Below are positions 51,328 to 58,547 of a stretch of DNA of 64,000 bases, in pieces. The position numbers and the translations under genes were made by a program. The notes below the pieces were generated by a model, which did no database searches, was not told the origin of the DNA, and saw only the letters and a program-made list of their open reading frames with translations. This DNA is from JAQBQB01 sp963757185 (GTDB taxonomy: Bacteria; Gemmatimonadota; Gemmatimonadetes; Gemmatimonadales; Gemmatimonadaceae): NCBI GenBank assembly GCA_963757185.1, contig CAVWQI010000011.1, positions 101,300-165,299 on the forward strand, in the 5' to 3' direction. The stretch's first letter is position 1. Each line of letters starts with the position of its first letter.

Positions 51328-51756
51328 CTACTGAACGACGACCTGTCCCGACATGTAGGCGCCGTGGATCGTGCAGTGATATTTGAACGTGCCCGTCGAG
51401 GCGAACGACCGGTTGAACGTGCCCGAATTCTGCTGGGGCGAGGTCGTGCCGGTGCCGTCGTCGAACATGATCTGGTGCGTGATGCAGGTGTTCGTCCCGT
51501 AGCCACCGTAGCCGCCAGTCGTGTCCGTGCACGAGGCCCACTGCCAGGTTACGGTTTGGCCCGCCTTTACGGTGATGTTCGCCGGGTTGAAGCTCGAGTC
51601 CACGAGCGTGACCGTGTTCGGATTGGTGTTGTTGTTGCCGTTGCCCGGCGGAGTGTTGCCGGGGCCGGTCGTCGTCGTTTCACCGCCGCCGCCACCGCCG
51701 CACGCAGCCGCGATCACGATGCCGATTGCCGCCAGCGAGAGTCCCCACATTCGCAT
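51328..51756 (-). CDS. plastocyanin/cupredoxin-like lipoprotein
   Basis: 142-aa blue-copper protein. The signal peptide ends in a lipobox (IAAACGGG), so it is lipid-anchored, followed by a flexible Gly/Thr/Asn-rich spacer. The type-1 copper ligands are visible: His in CITHQIMF and Cys, His, Met in YHCTIHGAYM. Two further cysteines (ASCTD, NTCIT) may form a disulfide. It would carry single electrons in the periplasm. The ATG at 51756 has GGAGGAG 8 nt upstream. A multicopper oxidase at 62 kb could be a partner, but they are not adjacent. Confidence 0.88.
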   Translation of the reverse strand: MRMWGLSLAAIGIVIAAACGGGGGGETTTTGPGNTPPGNGNNNTNPNTVTLVDSSFNPANITVKAGQTVTWQWASCTDTTGGYGGYGTNTCITHQIMFDDGTGTTSPQQNSGTFNRSFASTGTFKYHCTIHGAYMSGQVVVQ

Positions 51757-51890
51757 GCTGTTATCTCCTCCGATGGCTGGCCGTCTCGTGGCCGGAGCTC
51801 TGGGCACGGACGGCGGGCCGTATAGTCGTCGCGGCGCCTGCTAGTCAGGCGCCGCGCGATGAATCCAGGGACCCGAAGGAAGGTTCCGGG

Positions 51891-53075
51891 CTAGGGCATG
51901 GCGATCGTCGGGCGCGGCACGCCGCGCGACGCCACCGCGACCGCCCTCATGTCGCTCGCTTTGGCGCTTGCAATCAGCTCCGTGATTTCGGTGAGGTGGA
52001 CGGCCGTGTGGTAGATGGTCCAGTTGGGGCCTGCGAGCGCCGACGGCCAGATGTCGAGGACGTCGGTCGCCGGGTCGTAGCGCAAAGTGCCTCGATACCA
52101 GGTCGAGATCGAGCGCTTCTTCGCGATCCCCATTCCGCGCCACATCACCGGCAGAACGAGCGTGTGCCAAGCCAACCCGTCGTCGCTCGTCGCGAGCCAC
52201 AGGTCGCTTTGCGAGCAACTCTGTCCGCGCGGGAATGCCGCGATCAGCGCCACGTAGCCCCCGAATGGAAGCTCGGCGACGTCGATGTGCCACGGCACAT
52301 ACCCTGAAATCGCGAGATCGGTGGTAACCGGCGCGCTCCAGTGAACCGACTCGAAGTCGTCGGTAGGTCCGGGATGCGCGGTTCGAAGCTCCAGCGTCGT
52401 CGTCTCCGCATTGCAGCCGGCGACGCCCGATTTGAGATACCAGACTTTCGCCGAGCGATCCCGCTCGATGATCAGGGACGGCGAGACCGCGTCGTGGCTG
52501 TGCACCGAGAACGCGACCACGGGCGTGGTCCACTGCCGCGCGTTGGCGGTCGACATGAGCATGATCCGGTTCGTCGTGTCGACGACGACGCGGAACACTT
52601 GAATGAGACGCTGGGTCGCCGGATCGAACGCGTGGTCCGGGTCGGAATTGTAGGCGCCGATGCCCGGATAGGCGACGATCGGGTTCCGAATCGCCGACGG
52701 CGTCATCCACGTCGTGTCGTTGGCCGCGAGCAGGAACCCCGGATTCTCCCACGAGGGATCTGAGTTCTTGTATGGCGTGTACATCAGCCAGCAGGCGGCG
52801 CCGTTCCATCCGCCCGTCTGGCAGGCGATGTCGGGGTGAACCGCGTCGGCCGACTGGGAGAACGCGTCCGGAGGCAGCGTGACGCGGCCGAACTGCCGGC
52901 CGACGATCTCCTCCACGCGGTCCTTTACGGAACGTGGATCAAACTTTTCTGGTAATGGGCCCGGCTCCGAGATTCCGGCGGTGGGCGCGAGACGTAAACG
53001 AGCGGGAGCTGTCGGACTCGCGTCCGAGCAGGCGACGAGTGCGGCGGCGCACACCGTCAGGTACATCAGTCGCAT
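51891..53075 (-). CDS. lipoprotein of unknown function, beta-propeller-like
   Basis: 394-aa protein with a lipoprotein signal (AALVACSD). The mature part contains many beta-strand/turn blocks with Asp, Trp and Ser-rich turns (LLAANDTTWMTP, SPSLIIERD, KVWYLKSG, DLWLATSDDGLAWH, TLRYDPATDVLDIW), typical of five- or six-bladed propellers of the sialidase/GH43-like class. Catalytic residues cannot be assigned. Cysteine pairs (CQTGGWNGAACW, CSQSD) may form disulfides. It stands alone, between the cupredoxin gene and the divergent SPFH gene. Confidence 0.72.
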   Translation of the reverse strand: MRLMYLTVCAAALVACSDASPTAPARLRLAPTAGISEPGPLPEKFDPRSVKDRVEEIVGRQFGRVTLPPDAFSQSADAVHPDIACQTGGWNGAACWLMYTPYKNSDPSWENPGFLLAANDTTWMTPSAIRNPIVAYPGIGAYNSDPDHAFDPATQRLIQVFRVVVDTTNRIMLMSTANARQWTTPVVAFSVHSHDAVSPSLIIERDRSAKVWYLKSGVAGCNAETTTLELRTAHPGPTDDFESVHWSAPVTTDLAISGYVPWHIDVAELPFGGYVALIAAFPRGQSCSQSDLWLATSDDGLAWHTLVLPVMWRGMGIAKKRSISTWYRGTLRYDPATDVLDIWPSALAGPNWTIYHTAVHLTEITELIASAKASDMRAVAVASRGVPRPTIAMP

Positions 53076-53215
53076 TGAACTGTTGGCCGAGAGAGGTCGG
53101 GTGCGAAATCATGGTGCACGACCGCATGAAACGGTCCGATCGAAAACGTGGACCTCGACGCGTGTCCGATCCAACGGCGCGAATGTACCGCGCGCGCGCG
53201 CACTCGGCATGTTTT

Positions 53216-53221
53216 GTATAC
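53216..53221 (+). promoter_or_regulatory. possible -10 box of the SPFH operon
   Basis: TATACT in the only AT-rich patch of the 250-bp gap upstream of the SPFH gene (53076-53322), preceded by a (CG)6 run. No matching -35 hexamer. Confidence 0.3.
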
Positions 53222-53322
53222 TTGATCGGTGGGACTCCATCGACGTTGGCGCCCGAGCGGAGCGCCACGTGCCGAATCACACCGCGGCGGATACTATCCG
53301 TCCGTCTCGATAGGGAGCGAAG

Positions 53323-54381
53323 ATGGTCGGTCTGATAGCCACAGGCATCGTCGTCGTTTTCGTGGCCTCGCTGATCGCGCGATGCGTCAAGGTGATCGGC
53401 CAAGCCGAGGTGATGGTCATCGAACGCTGGGGTCGTTTTGACCGCGTCGGTCGTTCGGGGCTCAACATTCTCATCCCGGGAATGGAGCGTCCTCGCACCA
53501 TCGACGTCCGCTTCGTGGAGACGGACCCGAGTGGAACGAAACGCATCACGTCGGGGTCGACCGCGCGCATCGACCTGAGGGAACAAGTCCTCAGTTTTCC
53601 GAGCCAGCCGGTGATCACGAAGGACAACGTCACGATCGACATCGACGCCGTCCTCTACTATCGCATCGCCGACCCGCAGAAAGCCGCGTACGCGATCCAG
53701 AACCTGCCATTCGCGCTCGAGACGCTCACGCGCACCACGCTCCGCAACATCGTCGGCGACATCGAGCTGGACCAGACCCTTGCCAGCCGCGACGTGATCA
53801 ATCGCAAGATGCGCGAGGTGATCGAGGAAGCGTCGATCGGTTGGGGCGTGGACGTCACGCGCGTCGAGCTGCAGGCGATCGAGCCGCCGCGCGACATCCA
53901 ACAGTCGATGGAGCTCCAGATGCGCGCCGAGCGCGAGCGTCGCGCCGCGGTCACGAACGCCGAGGCGTCGAAGCGCGCCGCGATTCTCGAGGCTGAAGGC
54001 GTGCAGCAGTCGCAGGTGAGCCGGGCGCAGGGTGAAATGGAAGCCGCCGTGCTCCGGGCCAAGGGGCTCGCCACGGCACGGCTCGCGATGGCCGACGCCG
54101 AGGCGCAGGCCATTCAGAAAATTTCCACGTCGTTGCCCTCGGGCGAAGCGGCGATGTACATGCTCGGCCTGAAGTATCTGGAGGCGCTGCCGCTGGTCAC
54201 GCAGGGCAAAGGCACGACGATTTTCCTGCCCGCCGAAGCGGCGGGCGTGATGGGCGCCCTCGGCGGAATTCGCGAGCTCATCATGCGCCAGGCGAACGCG
54301 ACGGAACCGGCGGCGCCGCCGCGATCGTCGGGCGCTCTCGGAAGCCCGCCGGCGATCCCTCCCAAGACCGACGGGCGCTGA
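53323..54381 (+). CDS. SPFH/Band-7 (stomatin/HflK-like) membrane protein
   Basis: 352-aa protein with one N-terminal TM helix (LIATGIVVVFVASLIARCV) and an SPFH domain at about 25-250: VIERWGRFDRVGRSGLNILIPG, QPVITKDNVTIDIDAVLYYRI, RTTLRNIVGDIELDQTLASRD and the coiled RAERERRAAVTNAEASKRA helix. These proteins oligomerise in membrane microdomains and modulate proteases such as FtsH. No NfeD partner is adjacent; instead two small zinc-ribbon genes follow. GGGAG lies 6 nt before the ATG. Confidence 0.93.
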   Translation: MVGLIATGIVVVFVASLIARCVKVIGQAEVMVIERWGRFDRVGRSGLNILIPGMERPRTIDVRFVETDPSGTKRITSGSTARIDLREQVLSFPSQPVITKDNVTIDIDAVLYYRIADPQKAAYAIQNLPFALETLTRTTLRNIVGDIELDQTLASRDVINRKMREVIEEASIGWGVDVTRVELQAIEPPRDIQQSMELQMRAERERRAAVTNAEASKRAAILEAEGVQQSQVSRAQGEMEAAVLRAKGLATARLAMADAEAQAIQKISTSLPSGEAAMYMLGLKYLEALPLVTQGKGTTIFLPAEAAGVMGALGGIRELIMRQANATEPAAPPRSSGALGSPPAIPPKTDGR

Positions 54382-54384
54382 TCG

Positions 54385-54606
54385 TTGCCCGGGATCACGC
54401 AGGAGCGCGCCGAGCGCATCGCGAAGGGCCACGCGTGTGAGAACTGTGGTGAGTACAGTTACAAGAAGCTCAAGGTGAAGCCCGCGCCGCCGCAGACCGG
54501 CGAGCTCGCCTCGGTTCGGTGGATCGCCAACAAGGTGTGCGGGGTCTGTGGCATGGAAGTCGAGATGGGGATCGACGAAGAGGGAGAGATCGTCTACGTG
54601 TCGTGA
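54385..54606 (+). CDS. small zinc-ribbon protein
   Basis: 73-aa protein with two CxxC pairs, CENC (about 18-21) and CGVC (about 52-55), plus a basic strand region (YKKLKVKP), a rubredoxin/zinc-ribbon arrangement. The probable start is TTG 54385, 3 nt after the SPFH stop, so it is likely translationally coupled. Function unknown; it may bind nucleic acid or a protein. Confidence 0.65.
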   Translation: MPGITQERAERIAKGHACENCGEYSYKKLKVKPAPPQTGELASVRWIANKVCGVCGMEVEMGIDEEGEIVYVS

Positions 54607-54610
54607 GGCC

Positions 54611-54647
54611 CGGTGGACCGGTGGACCGGTGGACCGGTGGACCGGTG
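54611..54647. repeat. tandem 8-bp repeat, left array
   Basis: CGGTGGAC repeated four times plus a partial fifth unit, immediately after the zinc-ribbon stop. The related right array at 54965-54996 is largely in inverted orientation. Confidence 0.85.
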
Positions 54648-54680
54648 CTGCATACGGCGGGCGAGCGGCTACGTTTTGAT

Positions 54681-54941
54681 ATGCGGTTTGCGTTTGATCC
54701 AGAGCCCGAGGATTCCGACCTCGATCGTGAGTTCCCGCTCGGCGACGGCACGGCCGACGTGGAAGGCGAGGTGACGTGTCCCTACTGCGGCGAGGCGATC
54801 GTCATCGCCCTCGATCCCGGCGGCGGAGATCGGCAGGACTACGTCGAGGACTGCCAAGTCTGCTGCCAGCCGTGGCGCGTTCACGTCGAATACGGGGCGG
54901 ACGGTCATGCTACCGTAACGACGATGCCGACGGACGACTGA
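54681..54941 (+). CDS. CPXCG-motif cysteine-rich zinc-ribbon protein
   Basis: 86-aa acidic protein with CPYCGE and CQVCC pairs about 30 residues apart, and RVHVEYG between and after, matching the CPXCG cysteine-rich family found in many Gram-negatives; role unknown. The ATG lies in the phrase TTGATATG with no strong ribosome-binding site. Arrays of an 8-bp repeat flank the gene on both sides. Confidence 0.75.
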   Translation: MRFAFDPEPEDSDLDREFPLGDGTADVEGEVTCPYCGEAIVIALDPGGGDRQDYVEDCQVCCQPWRVHVEYGADGHATVTTMPTDD

Positions 54942-54964
54942 TCGTCCGCCGGCATCCGTCCATC

Positions 54965-54999
54965 CGGTGGACCGGTCCACCGGTCCACCGGTCCACCGT
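54965..54999. repeat. 8-bp repeat, right array
   Basis: One CGGTGGAC unit followed by three CGGTCCAC (inverted) units; palindromic at the unit boundary. The barrel gene on the minus strand ends at its right edge (stop 54999-55001). Confidence 0.85.
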
Positions 55000-56393
55000 C
55001 AGAATCCGATCGTACCGGTGACCATGAAGCCCTTGAACTGACCGCCGTAGCGGATGTCGTTCGTCGGGAAGTCCAGATACTTCTGAGTCACCCACTCCAA
55101 CTTCGCGAGCGTGTTCGGCGTGACGAACCATCCGCCGCCGAGCTGCGTGCGGTTCACCGTCTGATCCGTGTAGGTCTTCGAGATCAGCTCGCCGTTGACA
55201 TGGATGTACCGCCCGCCGAGGTACATTCTGTCCCCGGCGAAACGATACAGCGCCTCGTACACGTCCTGGTGCAGCGTGCGCAGCTTCGGCTCGGTGAAGG
55301 CGCCGCCGGTGGCCGTCTCGAAGTTTCCGTAGAACTCCGCGCCGCCGACCTTGATGAAGGGGTTCACCACCTCGGCATTCACTTTATTCGAGAAGCCCGG
55401 GTGGACCTCGCCTGACCACGCGTTGGCGGTTTCCGTCGACGCGGTGTTCTCGAGCACGTCGTAGTAAGGTGAGCCGCCGCGATCGCCGGTGTACAGCGTG
55501 TTGCTCGCGGCCTTGTTGTTCGCGTAGAACGACCCGGTGAGCCGCACGCGGAGCTGATCGCCGAACCGTTGGTCGAAGCCCAGCTTGCCGATCGTGCTCA
55601 GGGAGCGCGCCGTCGGAGCGGTCACCTGGCCGTGGACTTCCCCGCCGGTCGCGGCCAGCATCGCGATCAATCCGTCGGAGCGCGCGTAGACCTCGGCGCC
55701 GATCTCCGTCGTGAACGCGTCGAGCACGTAGTTGCCGACGAACGGGTTGAACATCGCGTTGCCGTTGTCGCTGCGGCGGAAATGCGAGTCGCCGTAGTTG
55801 ATCTCGAAGTGGCCGACCTTCACGGTCGCGTACTTCATGATGTCCTTCAGCAGCGCGTTGTCGATCGGCGACGCATCCATCAGGACGTAGCCGTCTTTGA
55901 CCCACGACTCCTGATGGTGCCGGGCCGAGAGGTAGGACGTCATCGCGACGCGGATGCCTGGGGCGAGCTGGACGTTCACGTTCAGGTTGGCGACGGCGTT
56001 GTTGAAGCCGTGCCCGATGGTCATGAGCTGGTTGCTATTCACCCCGCTGACCACGACCGGGGCCGCACTGTTTTCGTGGGACAGGCCCTGGAATTCCTGC
56101 GTGAAGGCGCCGCCGAAGGAGAGGACGAAGCCGGTGTACGGCACCTCATCTTCTTTGGGCGATTCGAACACGTTGACGCCGCGCATGTCGGCCGGGCGGA
56201 TGTGGTTGATCTCCGCGGGGCGGAAGAGACTGATCGGCGTTGGGATGGTCTTCTTGCCGGAATCGGGGGCCGCCTTGGCGGTCGCCGCCGCCGTGTCTTT
56301 CCCGCTGCCATTGGTGGGTTGCTGGGCGGCACCGCTTCCTGTGAGGACCGCCAGCAGCAGGGCCGTGAGGCCGAGCGTCGTGTTGGTTTTCAT
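54999..56393 (-). CDS. outer-membrane beta-barrel protein (porin-like)
   Basis: 464-aa exported protein: signal peptide (TALLLAVLTGSGAAQQ), a Thr/Lys/Ala-rich linker, then repeated amphipathic strands (GFVLSFGGAFTQEFQGL, AMTSYLSARHH, VKVGHFEINYGDSHFRRSDNG, LRVRLTGSFYANN, MYLGGRYIHVNG) and a C-terminal Phe (VTGTIGF) typical of barrels. The pattern fits phosphate-selective or general porins lacking known specificity. The ATG at 56393 has GGAGG 8 nt upstream. Confidence 0.85.
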   Translation of the reverse strand: MKTNTTLGLTALLLAVLTGSGAAQQPTNGSGKDTAAATAKAAPDSGKKTIPTPISLFRPAEINHIRPADMRGVNVFESPKEDEVPYTGFVLSFGGAFTQEFQGLSHENSAAPVVVSGVNSNQLMTIGHGFNNAVANLNVNVQLAPGIRVAMTSYLSARHHQESWVKDGYVLMDASPIDNALLKDIMKYATVKVGHFEINYGDSHFRRSDNGNAMFNPFVGNYVLDAFTTEIGAEVYARSDGLIAMLAATGGEVHGQVTAPTARSLSTIGKLGFDQRFGDQLRVRLTGSFYANNKAASNTLYTGDRGGSPYYDVLENTASTETANAWSGEVHPGFSNKVNAEVVNPFIKVGGAEFYGNFETATGGAFTEPKLRTLHQDVYEALYRFAGDRMYLGGRYIHVNGELISKTYTDQTVNRTQLGGGWFVTPNTLAKLEWVTQKYLDFPTNDIRYGGQFKGFMVTGTIGF

Positions 56394-56581
56394 AGAATCA
56401 TCCTCCGGTCGGGTTGAGCTTCCTGCGGTCTTTTTGCAGAGCGCGAATGGCTCTGTTGGAACACAGGCCGAAGCTACGGTTCGCCCTGATCGCCATCCGT
56501 CCGGGAACAAGGCAGCTCGCGTGGTGGGTTGCTTGTTTTTTTGTGGGGGTTTCCCCGACTGGGCCCGGGCGGCTCGCTCTT

Positions 56582-56597
56582 CCACCGGTCCACCGGT
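56582..56597. repeat. 8-bp repeat unit, third site
   Basis: Two units of CCACCGGT, the same sequence family as the arrays at 54.6 and 55.0 kb, in the 270-bp gap between the barrel gene and the frameshifted stress-protein gene. Confidence 0.7.
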
Positions 56598-56664
56598 AAA
56601 CGGGAGCATGCGACGGCCGCGCCGACCGTCGCGAACCGCCGCATGTCCCGCCTTTCAGAGCCTC

Positions 56665-56970
56665 TTATGAGGCGAAGGTCAACAGCGTCTGCCCGGCGCC
56701 ATGGGCGACCCGAAGCGCGAGGTCACGCCCGCGCACGTCCTGCAGGATGTCCACCGCCGACACGCCGGCGATGCCGCGGGTGAGATGTGGCGCGCCCCAC
56801 GCCAACTCGCCGAACATCAGAGTCACTCGCTGATCGTGCGAGTCATAGGTCGCTCCGCGCAGCGGATAGTCGAACTCCTGCGCCTGCGCACCGATCTCCG
56901 GATCGTCCACTTCGAGCGTGCCGCGGCGGCCGACGTTGCGGCGAGAGAAGGCGTCGAGCTGCCCCCCCAA
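56665..56970 (-). pseudogene. DUF5335-like C-terminal domain left out of frame
   Basis: About 100 codons with clear coding character (QLDAFSRRNVGRRGTLEVDD, YPLRGATYDSHDQRVTLMFG, ILQDVRGRDLALRVAHG) that resemble DUF5335 proteins. It follows the universal stress protein directly but is one base out of frame; the switch lies at a run of seven G (minus strand, 56962-56968). Adding one G would give a continuous USP-USP-DUF5335 protein. An internal TTG at 56970 could in principle start it separately. Confidence 0.6.
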
Positions 56971-57932
56971 TCGCCGCGCGGCACCGCCCGCACGACGGGT
57001 GGCTCGATGGGAATGCCCACCTGTGTCACCACCGCCGTGTGCGGGACGGTGAGCACGCTGCACGTCGAGCATCGGACGAGTCGAGTCGTCACACTGCCAA
57101 CGAGCATTCGCGCGACGAACCCATGGCCGTGGCTTCCCGTCGCGATCAGGTCGGCGTTGACGCTCGTCGCGAACGCCAGCAGCTCCGTCGCGGCGTCGCC
57201 CTGGAGCAGCACGTTCTGCACGGTCATGCCGTCGGGGATGCGGAGCTGCTCGCGCGTCCGCTGCAGGGCATCGCCGACACTCACCTTGTACATCGTGCCC
57301 CACCCTTTCAAGTCGGCCCACGAGCCATCGCGAGGCGCGACGTGCGCGAGGTAGATGGTCGCACCGCTCGCGGCGACGGCGAGCGAGAGCCGTGCGGCTC
57401 GGAAACTCGTCTCGCTGAAGTCCATGGCGACCACGATGCGACGCGGCGCACGCGCGGTTCCGGTCGCGGTGGCGTAAACCGGCACGTCAGCGGAGCGAAT
57501 GAGGCGAAGCGCCGTCTCGTCGCCGAAGACGCGATCGGTCACGCGGTGTCGTCCGAGTCCCGCCACGATCATCGACGCGGCGGCGTTGTGTGCCAATCGG
57601 GCGACGGTGGTCGCCGGGTCTCCCTCGTGAAGCTCGACCTCGCCGACTTCCTGCCAGACGCGGTTCGCTTGTGCGGCCACCTCGTATCGTGCCTCGGTCC
57701 GCCGAGCGTTCTCCACGTCCATGGGAATTTGGATCGGGACGTCGGGGACCATCGGCAACGTTCTCAGCACCCGCACCAACCGAACCGCATCGCTGGACTC
57801 GGCGAACAGCCGACCCATCGCGAGCGCCGCGTCCGACTGCTCCTGTCCGTCCGTGGCAATGATGATCGGCGCGGCAAGGCTGGCATGCACTCCGATCTCA
57901 GGCGCCGGCGACGCCATCTTCAGCGAATCCAT
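56823..57932 (-). CDS. tandem universal stress protein (3' part frameshifted)
   Basis: 369-aa frame with two UspA domains, about 20-155 and 165-300. The second has the nucleotide-binding GSHGHG and a following GSVTTRLVR loop; the first has GLGRHRVTD. After about residue 325 the sequence turns into Ser/Arg-rich nonsense, because the frame changes at a G7 run and the true continuation is the DUF5335-like segment. USPs respond to starvation, oxygen limitation and other stresses. GAGGAGG lies 5 nt before the ATG at 57932. Next to kinases and a PNPOx-like protein, it recalls dormancy/hypoxia regulons. Confidence 0.85.
   Translation of the reverse strand: MDSLKMASPAPEIGVHASLAAPIIIATDGQEQSDAALAMGRLFAESSDAVRLVRVLRTLPMVPDVPIQIPMDVENARRTEARYEVAAQANRVWQEVGEVELHEGDPATTVARLAHNAAASMIVAGLGRHRVTDRVFGDETALRLIRSADVPVYATATGTARAPRRIVVAMDFSETSFRAARLSLAVAASGATIYLAHVAPRDGSWADLKGWGTMYKVSVGDALQRTREQLRIPDGMTVQNVLLQGDAATELLAFATSVNADLIATGSHGHGFVARMLVGSVTTRLVRCSTCSVLTVPHTAVVTQVGIPIEPPVVRAVPRGDWGGSSTPSLAATSAAAARSKWTIRRSVRRRRSSTIRCAERPMTRTISE
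56962..56968. other. seven-base C/G homopolymer at a frame break
   Basis: C7 on the plus strand (G7 in the gene). Reading frames on the two sides join only if the run is eight long or otherwise changed by one base. Confidence 0.75.
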
Positions 57933-58053
57933 AAGTCCTCCTCGGTCACGCCGCGACGTCGATTCGTCGTCGGTCGTTGGAGGAATGGTGCCGAAGCGGG
58001 GGCCGCCGAACCGTCAGCGCTTGCCCGGAAGGTTGTCGGGGGTTCTACGGAAT

Positions 58054-58080
58054 CGGTGGAACGGTGGACCGGTCGACCGG
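58054..58080. repeat. 8-bp repeat unit, fourth site
   Basis: CGGTGGAA, CGGTGGAC, CGGTCGAC: degenerate copies of the same unit just past the stop of the PNPOx-like gene. Confidence 0.6.
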
Positions 58081-58088
58081 GACACCCG

Positions 58089-58547
58089 CTAGGCCCCGCC
58101 CGGCTTCGCTCCCTTCCCCACGACATCGTCGACGTGAATGCGAAACAGCACCTCTCGCTGTGGAGTCGCGTCGGCGGACGTCAGCGCATCAGCGTCAATC
58201 GACCGAAGAACCTTGACTGCGGTCTCGTAATCCCGGCGATCCGCCTCGCGATCGGGCTCGAGAAAATAGATCGTTCCGTGAAGGACGACGCTCCGCCAAT
58301 CGGTGCGGCTGCGGATTTCGTCGACCTCAAATGCCACCCACGGGTGGTGTTGAACGACCGTCAGCTTACTCCCGGGCGACGTGCGCGCATACAGCCAATC
58401 GTTCGAGAGCACGTACGAGATCGGCTCGATGTCGACGCGATCATGGAAGCTGAAGGCGAGGCGCCCGACGTTATTTCGCGCGAGTAGGTCGATCGCTTCG
58501 TCGCGGCCCAGCTCGAAAAACGTCGGCGGCTTGCGCGTGATACTCAT
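58089..58547 (-). CDS. PNPOx-like split-barrel flavoprotein
   Basis: 152-aa protein of the pyridoxamine-5'-phosphate-oxidase-like/FMN split-barrel superfamily (ARNNVGRLAFSFHDRVDIEPISYV, YARTSPGSKLTVVQHHPWVAFEVDEI, SVVLHGTIYFLE). Members include F420- or FMN-dependent reductases and nitroimidazole-resistance proteins; some only bind haem or flavin. It is not the vitamin-B6 enzyme, because the PLP-site motifs are missing. It overlaps the PAS kinase gene by ATGA, so it is probably the last gene of the sensor operon. Confidence 0.85.
   Translation of the reverse strand: MSITRKPPTFFELGRDEAIDLLARNNVGRLAFSFHDRVDIEPISYVLSNDWLYARTSPGSKLTVVQHHPWVAFEVDEIRSRTDWRSVVLHGTIYFLEPDREADRRDYETAVKVLRSIDADALTSADATPQREVLFRIHVDDVVGKGAKPGGA

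Noticed and set aside
54611..54999. Short tandem arrays considered as a CRISPR or att site
   Set aside because: Units are 8 bp and abut without spacers, there are no cas genes, and no integrase or duplicated flank is seen.
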